Source: Candidatus Kapaibacterium sp.
Lineage (GTDB): Bacteria; Bacteroidota; Ignavibacteria; Kapaibacteriales; UBA2268
NCBI GenBank assembly: GCA_937927515.1
Contig: CALBDO010000006.1
Span: forward strand, 1-64,000
Direction: 5' to 3'
Length of the DNA: 64,000 nt
The translations under genes were made by a program, and so were the position numbers. Positions 43,086 to 51,191 of this stretch are shown here, piece after piece; the stretch's first letter is position 1, and the number at the start of each line of letters is the position of its first letter. The notes under the pieces were generated by a model, which had not been told where the DNA came from, ran no database searches, and saw nothing but the letters and a program-made list of their open reading frames with translations.

Positions 43086-44336
43086 ATGAAAATACTTTTG
43101 AAAGAAATTTCATCCCTTGTAACGTTAGTTGGTAATAACTCCACTCCTCGAAGAGGGAAATTGATGAATGAAATCGGCGAGATAAAGGATGGCGCTTTGT
43201 TTTTCGACGACAAAATACTCTGGGTTGGTACGACAGTAGAAGCCGACATTAAACTCCAAAATGGCGAGTTGGTTCCAGAGCAAATTGTTTCGTTAAAGGG
43301 CAGGACTGTTTTTCCCGGCTTTGTCGATTCACATACCCACTTGGTTTTTGCTGGAGATAGGTCTGGTGAATTTGCTAAAAGAATTTCTGGCGTTTCTTAC
43401 AAACAAATTGCCAAAGAAGGTGGGGGAATAATTTCTACCGTTTCTGCCGTTCGAAAGGCTTCGGAAGAGGAACTTTTTGATAACGCAAGCAAATACTTGA
43501 CGAATGCTATTCAGCATGGGACAGTTGCTATTGAAATCAAAAGCGGTTATGGGCTGGATACAGGAAATGAAATCAAGATGCTTAGAGTAATTGAGAGACT
43601 ACGAGAAAACTATCCAATTTATATTGTTCCAACTTTTTTAGGAGCACACGATTTCCCTCCAGAGTATAGGTCCAATCCCGATGGCTACGTTGAATTAATT
43701 TGCAATGAAATGATACCAAGAGTTTCAGAAATGAATTTGGCAAAATATTGCGATTGTTTCGTGGATGATGGATATTATACGTTGCAACAAGCTGAAAAGA
43801 TTTTCAAAACTGCTATGCAATATGGTCTCAAAGTGCGAGTTCATGCTGATGAACTTGCTGATGTTGGTGCTGGGATGCTTGCCGCAAAAGTTGGGGCAAT
43901 CTCTGCCGACCATTTACTTTTTGTATCCGAAGATAGCTTGCAGGCTTTGTCCGAAACTGGAACAATTGCAACCCTTTTACCTGGAACTTCATATTTCATC
44001 AGAATGCCCTATGCACCTGCAAAGAAAATCCTTCAGTACAGCATACCAATTGCTCTTGCGAGCGATTTCAATCCTGGTTCTTGTTTCACAGAAAATATGC
44101 AAATCATACTTTCCCTTGCTGTTGTAAATTTAGGGCTAACCTGTGAACAAGCAATTGTAGCCTCGACAATAAATGGTGCCCATGCTTTGGAAATAGCAGA
44201 CAAAATTGGTTCTATTGAAGTTGGCAAGGATGCTACCTTTGTCATTTTGGATTGTTCATCGTACATTGAGATTTTTTATCACTTTGGTGTCAACCATGTA
44301 CAATCTGTCTGGGTCGAGGGAAAAAAAATTGCTTAA
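43086..44336 (+). CDS. hutI: Imidazolonepropionase
   Basis: Opens the imidazolone ring in histidine degradation. The 416-residue amidohydrolase has the metal-binding DSHTHLVFAGDR, EIKSGYGLD, HADELADVGA, SADHLLFV, and SDFNPGSC. The rest of the hut pathway (hutH, hutU, hutG) is not in the window, so it is either scattered or this enzyme has another role. It lies 12 bp after the mannose-1-phosphate guanylyltransferase. Confidence 0.93.
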   Translation: MKILLKEISSLVTLVGNNSTPRRGKLMNEIGEIKDGALFFDDKILWVGTTVEADIKLQNGELVPEQIVSLKGRTVFPGFVDSHTHLVFAGDRSGEFAKRISGVSYKQIAKEGGGIISTVSAVRKASEEELFDNASKYLTNAIQHGTVAIEIKSGYGLDTGNEIKMLRVIERLRENYPIYIVPTFLGAHDFPPEYRSNPDGYVELICNEMIPRVSEMNLAKYCDCFVDDGYYTLQQAEKIFKTAMQYGLKVRVHADELADVGAGMLAAKVGAISADHLLFVSEDSLQALSETGTIATLLPGTSYFIRMPYAPAKKILQYSIPIALASDFNPGSCFTENMQIILSLAVVNLGLTCEQAIVASTINGAHALEIADKIGSIEVGKDATFVILDCSSYIEIFYHFGVNHVQSVWVEGKKIA

Positions 44337-44410
44337 ATGCATAAAAATTTTTTGTAATTTCGTATTTTTAAATTTTTAATTCATAACTTACTTTTTTTGT
44401 GCTTTTTAAT

Positions 44411-44486
44411 TATAATAAGATAAATTTCAAGACATTCTGTAGAACAAAAGTACCCTCATTAATTTTCTTTGATTTGAAATCGTTCC
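44411..44486 (+). promoter_or_regulatory. Promoter-like -10 and riboswitch-like leader before the asparagine synthetase
   Basis: A perfect TATAAT (44411-44416), with only a poor -35, is followed by ATTTCAA (44424-44430), which can pair with TTGAAAT (44474-44480) to enclose about 43 bases. A terminator follows at once. The promoter-helix-terminator order is that of a cis-acting leader or a small RNA. No T-box consensus was seen, and the AT-rich helix could be chance. The rest of the 44337-44410 stretch shows nothing. Confidence 0.35.
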
Positions 44487-44512
44487 AAGGCTGGGTGTTC
44501 CCAGCCTTTTTT
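44487..44512 (+). terminator. Rho-independent terminator in the leader upstream of the asparagine synthetase
   Basis: AAGGCTGGG (44487-44495) pairs with CCCAGCCTT (44500-44508) around TGTT, followed by a T6 run (44507-44512). It lies 150 bp after hutI and 83 bp before the next gene. It could end the manC-hutI transcript or act as an attenuator. Confidence 0.85.
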
Positions 44513-44540
44513 GTTCATTTTTCGACCAGTATGGAAAGAG

Positions 44541-44567
44541 AAAAGGAGGCGATGGCCTCCATTTTTG
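44541..44567 (+). terminator. Second hairpin with T-run directly before the asparagine synthetase
   Basis: GGAGGC (44545-44550) pairs with GCCTCC (44555-44560) around GATG and is followed by ATTTTT; flanking As and Ts extend the stem. The stem holds a ribosome-site-like GGAGG and the loop an ATG. The ATG opens a 15-codon frame (MASIFVINIIILEVL) whose stop overlaps the downstream start codon as ATGA. Whether that frame is translated is unknown. Confidence 0.6.
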
Positions 44568-44595
44568 TTATTAACATCATTATTTTGGAGGTATT

Positions 44596-45558
44596 ATGAA
44601 CAAAAACACAATAATTCTCAAAAGCTTGATTTACCAATCGGCACTTGAGTTTCTCTGGCAGGAAGGTTTCGTCGGAATTCCTTATCCGGGGATTACGAAT
44701 GCTACGGGTTCGTGCGAAGCGGTGAGCAATGTATTCACCCTACACGAAAGAGAATTCCTGACTCTGTCGCAAACTGTCCAATTACATTTGGAAAAGGATA
44801 TCATTAAGAATGGATTGCCGAGAATGTTTTCAACTAATCGCTCATTTCGTAGGGATAATTCTTTGTGGAAAAGTGACGGTAGGCACTTAAATGATTTTGA
44901 ACTACTCGAAACAGAAGCATTAGATACAGATTTGAATTGGCTTTTAAAACATTGTATGGACCTGTTGAACTACATTTTTATCAATGTTTTGAATGTTTCA
45001 TCAAGATATGGCTTGCTAACACCAGAACAACACCACAATTTGTATGAATACTATGAAAAAGGTTTTGAAATTATTACCTATACAGAAGCTATCGAGGTTT
45101 TGCAAAAATATTGTAGTCTTGACATAAATTGGGGGGATGATTTGAAATCGGAACACGAACAACAGCTTGTTGAGTATTACGATAAAAACTTAATGATAAC
45201 TCATTATCCAGAAGCAATTAAGTTCTTCAATATGAAATTGACTAGGGATTGTCCTCCGGAAAGGCAAACATGTGACTGCGTTGACATTATCTTAAAACAT
45301 TCTGGTGAAAGTATTGGCGGTTCAGAAAGGGAATATGACTATGAAATCCTTCGCAATAGATTATACAATGGAACTATGATTAAACAGCTCAGGCATTTGA
45401 AAACTGAACACGATAATAAACCCGAGGAAATTGACCAAGTATTCGAAGAGTATCTTGATTTGTTCAAAAATAATCCTCAAAAACGCTCTGGAATGGGATT
45501 GGGTTTTGGTAGAGTTGCTCAATTTATCCTTGGGTCCGAGGAAATAATACCGTTTTAA
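44596..45558 (+). CDS. AsnRS-like asparagine synthetase (archaeal AsnA type)
   Basis: A 320-residue class II aminoacyl-tRNA synthetase catalytic core without the N-terminal anticodon-binding domain. Motif 2 is seen as FRRDNSLWKSDGRHLNDFELLETEA and motif 3 as GMGLGFGRVAQFILGSEEI. This is the layout of the archaeal asparagine synthetase derived from AspRS/AsnRS, which makes asparagine from aspartate and ammonia. A GGAGG ribosome site precedes the ATG. A truncated tRNA synthetase with another role remains possible. It is a single gene between a regulated-looking leader and a bidirectional terminator. Confidence 0.8.
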   Translation: MNKNTIILKSLIYQSALEFLWQEGFVGIPYPGITNATGSCEAVSNVFTLHEREFLTLSQTVQLHLEKDIIKNGLPRMFSTNRSFRRDNSLWKSDGRHLNDFELLETEALDTDLNWLLKHCMDLLNYIFINVLNVSSRYGLLTPEQHHNLYEYYEKGFEIITYTEAIEVLQKYCSLDINWGDDLKSEHEQQLVEYYDKNLMITHYPEAIKFFNMKLTRDCPPERQTCDCVDIILKHSGESIGGSEREYDYEILRNRLYNGTMIKQLRHLKTEHDNKPEEIDQVFEEYLDLFKNNPQKRSGMGLGFGRVAQFILGSEEIIPF

Positions 45559-45560
45559 TC

Positions 45561-45605
45561 AAAAAAAAAGAGTGAACTTTAAAACCTAAAGTTCACTCTT
45601 TTCTT
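45561..45605. terminator. Bidirectional terminator between asparagine synthetase and rplY
   Basis: AAGAGTGAACTTTA (45568-45581) pairs perfectly with 45587-45600 over 14 bp, with an A-run before and a T-run after. It can therefore act on both the plus-strand synthetase and the minus-strand rplY transcript, which converge here. Confidence 0.88.
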
Positions 45606-45658
45606 TAAAATATTTAAATTGGTTAATTCCAAGAGGAAAATGTGAACAATAATAGATT

Positions 45659-46219
45659 TTACCTAGCGGAGACTCTTGGTGCTAAACACGCAACAATAAC
45701 AGTTTCGGGAGCAAGTTCGAATTCTATGCCTTCGCTTTGTATGTCGGAAATATGTATTGCTTTTCCAATTTTTAAGTTACTTATGTCCACTTCGAAGTGT
45801 GATGGAATTTTATCGGGTAGGCATTTAACTTTTACTTTAGAAAGGTTCTGTTGAAGTGTTCCTCCTTCTTTGACACCAATTGATTGCCCCTTTAATACAA
45901 TTGGCACTTCTACAGTTAGTTTAGTGCCCTCGTGTATACCAAATAAATCGAAATGGGCAATTGTGTCCTTGATTGGGTCAATTTGTAAATCTTTTAAAAT
46001 GCAGGTGTATTCTTTGCTCTCTGGTTCAATCTGCAATTTTATAATTTTCGTTTCGGAAGTATGCACGATTGGTCTCAACGATTTTGGTTCTGCAATAATT
46101 GGAACTGGCTCTACATCTTTAGAGTAAAAAATCCCAGGTATTAGACCTTTGCTTCGCAATTTCTTTGCGGTGTTTTTGCCAATTTCTCTTTTTCGAACTT
46201 TTAGTGTTATTTCACTCAT
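45659..46219 (-). CDS. rplY: 50S ribosomal protein L25 (CTC form)
   Basis: A 186-residue L25/CTC protein that binds 5S rRNA. The N-terminal domain (ITLKVRKREIGKNTAKKLRSKGLIPGIFY) and the C-terminal TL5/CTC beta domain (VPIVLKGQSIGVKEGGTLQQNL and HFEVDISNLKIGKAIHISDI) are both present. It follows prs by 25 bp, the common prs-rplY pairing, though no pth follows. Confidence 0.93.
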   Translation of the reverse strand: MSEITLKVRKREIGKNTAKKLRSKGLIPGIFYSKDVEPVPIIAEPKSLRPIVHTSETKIIKLQIEPESKEYTCILKDLQIDPIKDTIAHFDLFGIHEGTKLTVEVPIVLKGQSIGVKEGGTLQQNLSKVKVKCLPDKIPSHFEVDISNLKIGKAIHISDIQSEGIEFELAPETVIVACLAPRVSAR

Positions 46220-46244
46220 TTTGATTACTCCTCATTTATTTTTA

Positions 46245-47183
46245 CTACCTTTCTATTTCAAATAAAGAGCTTATTGAACGATTGTCGTGGGTTCTTATTA
46301 TAGCCTCGGCGAAAAGTTCTGCGACAGAAACTATTTCAATCTTATCTGAATTGCCTTTGAATGGAATTGTGTCGGTAATAAACATTTTTTTAATGGCGTC
46401 TGTGTTATTAATTTTTTCAAGTGCATTGCCAGAGAAAACCGGGTGCACACAAAGACCGTAAATATCCAAAGCTCCGCGTTTTTTCAAAGCTTCTGCACAC
46501 TGAATAAAAGTTGTCCCAGTATCTATCAAATCGTCTACCATTATGATGTTTTTCCCTTCTGGTTCGCCAATGATGTTGACCACTTCGGCGACATTGTGTT
46601 CTGGCCTTCTTTTGTCTATGATGATGAGTTCTGCATCTAATCTTTTAGCGTAAGCTCTGGCTGTCTTAGCCGCACCTATATCAGGCGCTGCAACAGCAAA
46701 GTTGCTTAAGTCCAACTGGTAAAGTCTTCTGATTAGCACTGGCGAGGCATAGAGATGGTCGAAGGGTATATCGAAAAATCCTTGAATTTGTGAACTGTGC
46801 AAATCAATTGTAATTACCCTATCGGCACCTGCTCGTGTGATTAAATTTGCTATAAGTTTTGCGCTAATGGAAACTCGAGGTTGGTCTTTCCTATCCTGTC
46901 TTGCATAAGCAAAATAAGGTATAACTGCAGTTACTCTACGAGCAGAGGCTCTTTTGGCTGCATCGATAAGAAGCAAAAGTTCAAGAAGGTTTTCGGCTGG
47001 CGCTTGAGTTGATTGAATTATAAACAAGTCGACTCCTCGAATGTTCTCCTCGTATTTGACCCAAATTTCACCGTCACTGAAATTTTTAATGTTTACATCT
47101 GTTAGCTCAACTCCTATGTAATCTGCAATTCGTTGAGCTAAACCAATATTCGACCTACCACTTGCTATTTTAAAGTCCAACAT
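46245..47183 (-). CDS. prs: Ribose-phosphate pyrophosphokinase
   Basis: Makes PRPP from ribose 5-phosphate and ATP. The 312-residue protein has FSDGEIWVKYEENIRG, the flexible-loop segment RVTAVIPYFAYARQDRK, TIDLHSSQIQGFFD, and the PRPP-binding IIMVDDLIDTGTTF. It lies 21 bp downstream of the tRNA-Gln gene in the same direction and upstream of rplY. Confidence 0.95.
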   Translation of the reverse strand: MLDFKIASGRSNIGLAQRIADYIGVELTDVNIKNFSDGEIWVKYEENIRGVDLFIIQSTQAPAENLLELLLLIDAAKRASARRVTAVIPYFAYARQDRKDQPRVSISAKLIANLITRAGADRVITIDLHSSQIQGFFDIPFDHLYASPVLIRRLYQLDLSNFAVAAPDIGAAKTARAYAKRLDAELIIIDKRRPEHNVAEVVNIIGEPEGKNIIMVDDLIDTGTTFIQCAEALKKRGALDIYGLCVHPVFSGNALEKINNTDAIKKMFITDTIPFKGNSDKIEIVSVAELFAEAIIRTHDNRSISSLFEIER

Positions 47184-47204
47184 TATATACTAACAAAAAT
47201 AAAG

Positions 47205-47278
47205 CAGGGATGGCAGGATTCGAACCTGCGAATGTCGGCTCCAAAGGCCGATGCCTTAAACCACTTGGCTACATCCCT
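47205..47278 (-). tRNA. tRNA-Gln (UUG)
   Basis: The reverse complement folds as a complete cloverleaf. AGGGATG pairs with CATCCCT in a 7-bp acceptor stem, the D region is AGCCAAGTGGTTTAAGGC, the anticodon stem TCGGC/GCCGA encloses CTTTGGA with anticodon TTG, and the T arm is CGCAGGTTCGAATCCTG. The discriminator is G, as usual for tRNA-Gln. CCA is not encoded. It precedes prs on the same strand. Confidence 0.95.
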
Positions 47279-47421
47279 GTAAGAAAATACAAATTTAATA
47301 AAAAATTCAAAAAGATACAAAAGAGAGAAAAATTAAATTTTCCGATTTCAATATTTACCAACACAGTGATATGGTTGAAAAATTTTTTGAAAATTATTAA
47401 ATCAAATAATTGTCGTAGCTA

Positions 47422-47438
47422 CATTGTTGACAACAATG
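47422..47438. promoter_or_regulatory. Perfect palindrome upstream of nifJ
   Basis: CATTGTTG and CAACAATG are perfect inverted repeats around a single A, 90 bp before the nifJ start. This is the only clear structure in the 250-bp gene-free stretch 47279-47528. The site contains TTGACA, which could be a -35 box, but no good -10 follows at the right distance. A dimeric regulator operator is possible. Confidence 0.4.
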
Positions 47439-47528
47439 ACATAATAGTTACAAAATTTAGAATTTATAGGTTGGAAATGGTTATTATTCCTAATTTTGTT
47501 TTTGTATGTTTTGATTTTTAGGAAAATT

Positions 47529-50500
47529 ATGGAAAAAAGAAAATTTGCTGTAATGGATGGAAACGAAGCTGCTGCATATGTAGCTTTTCGTGTCAATGAA
47601 GTTATTGCTATTTATCCAATAACACCATCTTCGAATATGGGTGAGTGGTGCGATGAATGGGCTGCTAAAGGATACAAAAATATTTGGGGGGTTACTCCTA
47701 CAGTTGTTGAAATGCAAAGCGAAGCGGGAGCAGCTGGTGCTGTTCACGGTGCCCTTCAAGCCGGAGCACTTACTACAACTTTCACTGCTTCGCAGGGACT
47801 GTTGTTGAAAATACCAAATATGTTCAAAATTGCTGGCGAGCTCACACCCACTGTATTTAATATTAGTGCCCGGACGGTTGCAACACATGCGCTGTCTATT
47901 TTTGGCGACCACAGCGATGTGATGGCTGCTCGAACAACTGGATTTGCTATGATGGCTTCGGGCTCTGTCCAAGAGGTTATGGATTTGGGCTTGATTTCTT
48001 ATGCTTCCTCTTTAAAGTCTCGGATTCCGGTTATTCACTTCTTCGATGGTTTTCGGACCTCACACGAGGAAAATAAAATCGAAGTTGTCCCGGACGAAAT
48101 TATGAGAGAGATGATACCCGATGAACTTGTCAAAGAGCATCGCAACAGAGCTTTAAATCCAGAACGACCCGTTATTAGAGGTACTGCTCAAAACCCTGAT
48201 GTCTTCTTCCAAAATCGTGAGACAGTCAATAGATTTTATCTTGCTTGCCCAGATGTGGTTCAAGAGCAAATGAATAAATTTGCTGCTTTAACCGGTAGAC
48301 AATATCATCTTTTTGATTACTATGGACATCCGGAGGCAGAGCGCGTTGTTGTCATTATGGCAAGTGGTGGTGAGACTGCTGAGGAGACTGTTAAATATCT
48401 TGTGAGCAATTACGATGAAAAGGTGGGTGTCGTTCGTGTTAGATTATTTAGGCCTTTTAGTATTAAACATTTTATAGAAGTACTTCCGTCGACTGTTAAA
48501 GCTATTGCTGTGTTAGACAGAACAAAAGAGCCTGGTGCTGTTGGCGAGCCATTGTATCAAGATGTTGTTAGTGCTATCTACGAGCATTTCCGAAATGGGT
48601 CTGTTAAATTTAAACAGTTTCCCGAAATTGTTGGTGGTCGTTATGGACTTTCTTCAAAAGAATTTACCCCGGCTATGGTAAAGGCAGTTCTCGACAACCT
48701 CAAGTTGGAGAAGCCTAAAAATCATTTTACAGTTGGAATCATCGATGATGTTACATTTACAAGTTTGGAATACGACCCAAATTTCTCCATTGAATCGGAT
48801 AAAGTGGTTCGGGCGATGTTCTTTGGGCTGGGCTCCGATGGAACTGTTGGTGCGAATAAAAATTCTGTTAAAATCATCGGTGAACATACCAATCTTTATG
48901 CCCAAGGCTATTATGTTTATGATTCAAAAAAAGCTGGAACATTGACTGTATCGCATCTACGATTTGGTCCACAGCCAATAAGAGCACCTTATTTGATTTC
49001 ACAAGCCAATTTTGTTGCTTGCCATCAGACCGTTTTTATTGAAAAATATCATTTATTAGATACTCTCATCAAGGGTGGAACATTTCTTATTAATGCGCCA
49101 TTCGAGGGTGAAGAACTATGGAATTTCTTTCCAAAATCAGTCCAAGAGCAGATTTTAGAGAAAAACATTCGTGTCTTCTACATTGATGCCCAAAAAGTTG
49201 CTGAAAGTAGTGGAATGGGTCGTCGTATCAATACAGTGATGCAAACTTGTTTCTTTGCTATTTCTGGAATTTTGCCGAAAGATGATGCTATCCAGGCAAT
49301 CAAGGATTCTATTGTTCGAACCTATGGAAAAAAAGGCGAGGAAATTGTCCGAATGAATATTCAAGCTGTTGAGAATACACTTGATAATTTGAAGGAGTTG
49401 CAAGTCCCACAAAGAATAACAGCTACCTACGATATACGACCTCCTGTGCCAGATTATGCCCCCGAATTTGTTAAGAAGGTCGAAGGTCCAATTATTGCAG
49501 GTCGTGGTGATTGGTTGCCAGTAAGCGTTTTCCCAGTTGATGGGACTTGGCCTACTGCAACCACCCAATATGAAAAAAGAAATATTGCTCTTGAGATACC
49601 CGTCTGGGATGAAAACATCTGCATCCAATGTGGTAAATGTGCTTTCGTTTGCCCTCATGCTACAATAAGAATTAAAGTCTACGAGCCCAAGTATCTCGAA
49701 AATGCTCCCATGACCTTTAAATCTACCAATGCAAGAGATAAAGAATTTGCTGGTTTGAAATATACAATACAAGTGGCCCCAGAGGATTGTACTGGTTGTG
49801 GAGTATGCGTGGAAGTTTGTCCAGCAAAGGACAAAACCAATCCCAGGCGAAAAGCACTAAATATGGAACCTCAATTACCACTTAGACAACAGGAAGCAGA
49901 AAATTGGGATTTCTTCCTACGAATACCAGATTTCGAGAGGACGAAGATAAAAGTTTCAAGTATACGACAGCAGCAGTTGCAAAGACCTTTGTTTGAGTTC
50001 TCTGGAGCTTGTGCTGGCTGTGGTGAAACACCGTACGTTAAACTACTTTCACAATTATTTGGCGATAGAGCTATTATTGCAAACGCAACTGGTTGTTCTT
50101 CGATTTATGGTGGGAATCTACCAACTACACCTTGGGCAAAGGATGAGAATGGGCGCGGTCCGGCTTGGTCTAATTCTCTCTTCGAAGATAATGCTGAATT
50201 CGGCTTTGGTTTTAGGCTTGCTATTGATAAACAAAAAGAGATTGCAATTAATTTGCTAAAGTCTCTAGCACCGCAAATTGGTGAGCAACTTGTCGAAGAG
50301 CTTATTAATGCTCCCCAGAAAACAGAAGCAGATATCTATGAGCAAAGAGAAAGAGTTAGGGTTTTGCAGCAAAAGTTAAAAGATATTCAAACACCCGAAG
50401 CAAGGAAATTAGAAACAATCGCTGATTATCTTGTTAAAAAGAGCGTTTGGATTGTGGGTGGTGATGGCTGGGCGTACGATATTGGTTATGGGGGTCTCGA

Positions 50501-51098
50501 CCATGTAATTGCAATGGGTAAGGATGTAAATCTACTCGTCCTCGATACTGAAGTCTATTCCAACACTGGTGGACAAGCCTCTAAATCGACTCCAATTGGT
50601 GCAGTTGCTAAGTTTGCGGCAAATGGTAGGCCAGCATTTAAAAAGGACCTTGGCTGGATGGCGATGAGTTACGGTAATGTTTACGTTGCTACTGTAGCTT
50701 TTGGAGCAAAAGACGAGCATACTCTGAAAGCGTTTCTCGAGGCTGAAGCCTACGAAGGACCTTCTATAATCATTGCTTATTCCCATTGCATTGCTCACGG
50801 TATAGATATGAGTGCTCCTCTCAAACAACATAAACTTGCTGTGGATACTGGTCAATGGATTTTGTATCGTTACAATCCAGAATTAAGCAAGGAAGGGAAA
50901 AACCCATTAATTCTGGACTCGAAAGAACCGTCTGTTCCCATTTCCCAATACATGACGTCAGAAATTCGTTTCCGTATGCTAGCGCAAAGTAAACCAGAGC
51001 TGGCTAAATTCCTACAAGAGCAAGCCCAATTACATGTGAAGAGGAGATATGAAATGTTCAAACATCTTTCTGAGTTAAAATTAAATTCGAATGAATAA
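47529..51098 (+). CDS. nifJ: Pyruvate:ferredoxin (flavodoxin) oxidoreductase
   Basis: Oxidises pyruvate to acetyl-CoA and CO2 with ferredoxin reduction, or runs in reverse for carboxylation. The single-chain 1189-residue enzyme has all domains in order: VNEVIAIYPITPSSNMGEW (domain I), ATHALSIFGDHSD, the gamma-type domain VRAMFFGLGSDGTVGANKNS, two [4Fe-4S] motifs (CIQCGKCAFVC and CTGCGVCVEVC), and the TPP-binding part with CAGCGETPY, GDGWAYDIGYGG and YSNTGGQASKST. The start is ATG 47529 after TAGGA; the frame upstream opens with TTG. It probably supplies acetyl-CoA to citrate synthase and low-potential electrons. Confidence 0.96.
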   Translation: MEKRKFAVMDGNEAAAYVAFRVNEVIAIYPITPSSNMGEWCDEWAAKGYKNIWGVTPTVVEMQSEAGAAGAVHGALQAGALTTTFTASQGLLLKIPNMFKIAGELTPTVFNISARTVATHALSIFGDHSDVMAARTTGFAMMASGSVQEVMDLGLISYASSLKSRIPVIHFFDGFRTSHEENKIEVVPDEIMREMIPDELVKEHRNRALNPERPVIRGTAQNPDVFFQNRETVNRFYLACPDVVQEQMNKFAALTGRQYHLFDYYGHPEAERVVVIMASGGETAEETVKYLVSNYDEKVGVVRVRLFRPFSIKHFIEVLPSTVKAIAVLDRTKEPGAVGEPLYQDVVSAIYEHFRNGSVKFKQFPEIVGGRYGLSSKEFTPAMVKAVLDNLKLEKPKNHFTVGIIDDVTFTSLEYDPNFSIESDKVVRAMFFGLGSDGTVGANKNSVKIIGEHTNLYAQGYYVYDSKKAGTLTVSHLRFGPQPIRAPYLISQANFVACHQTVFIEKYHLLDTLIKGGTFLINAPFEGEELWNFFPKSVQEQILEKNIRVFYIDAQKVAESSGMGRRINTVMQTCFFAISGILPKDDAIQAIKDSIVRTYGKKGEEIVRMNIQAVENTLDNLKELQVPQRITATYDIRPPVPDYAPEFVKKVEGPIIAGRGDWLPVSVFPVDGTWPTATTQYEKRNIALEIPVWDENICIQCGKCAFVCPHATIRIKVYEPKYLENAPMTFKSTNARDKEFAGLKYTIQVAPEDCTGCGVCVEVCPAKDKTNPRRKALNMEPQLPLRQQEAENWDFFLRIPDFERTKIKVSSIRQQQLQRPLFEFSGACAGCGETPYVKLLSQLFGDRAIIANATGCSSIYGGNLPTTPWAKDENGRGPAWSNSLFEDNAEFGFGFRLAIDKQKEIAINLLKSLAPQIGEQLVEELINAPQKTEADIYEQRERVRVLQQKLKDIQTPEARKLETIADYLVKKSVWIVGGDGWAYDIGYGGLDHVIAMGKDVNLLVLDTEVYSNTGGQASKSTPIGAVAKFAANGRPAFKKDLGWMAMSYGNVYVATVAFGAKDEHTLKAFLEAEAYEGPSIIIAYSHCIAHGIDMSAPLKQHKLAVDTGQWILYRYNPELSKEGKNPLILDSKEPSVPISQYMTSEIRFRMLAQSKPELAKFLQEQAQLHVKRRYEMFKHLSELKLNSNE

Positions 51099-51130
51099 AA
51101 AGGATAATAATTTCAGTGTTTATATTCACA

Positions 51131-51154
51131 GGCTCTCTTCTTCCGAGGAGAGCC
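51131..51154 (+). promoter_or_regulatory. Intercistronic hairpin between nifJ and the DHOD-like gene
   Basis: GGCTCTCTTC pairs with GAGGAGAGCC (10 bp with one G-U) around TTCC, 32 bp after nifJ. There is no T-run, so it is more likely a message-stabilising structure than a terminator, like those after aprA and dsrC. Confidence 0.65.
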
Positions 51155-51191
51155 AACGTGATTAAATTATCTAATTAATGAAGGAGAATTC

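Noticed and set aside
47210-47521. A plus-strand open frame of 103 codons
   Set aside because: It runs across the tRNA-Gln gene on the opposite strand and has low-complexity lysine/asparagine-rich translation.
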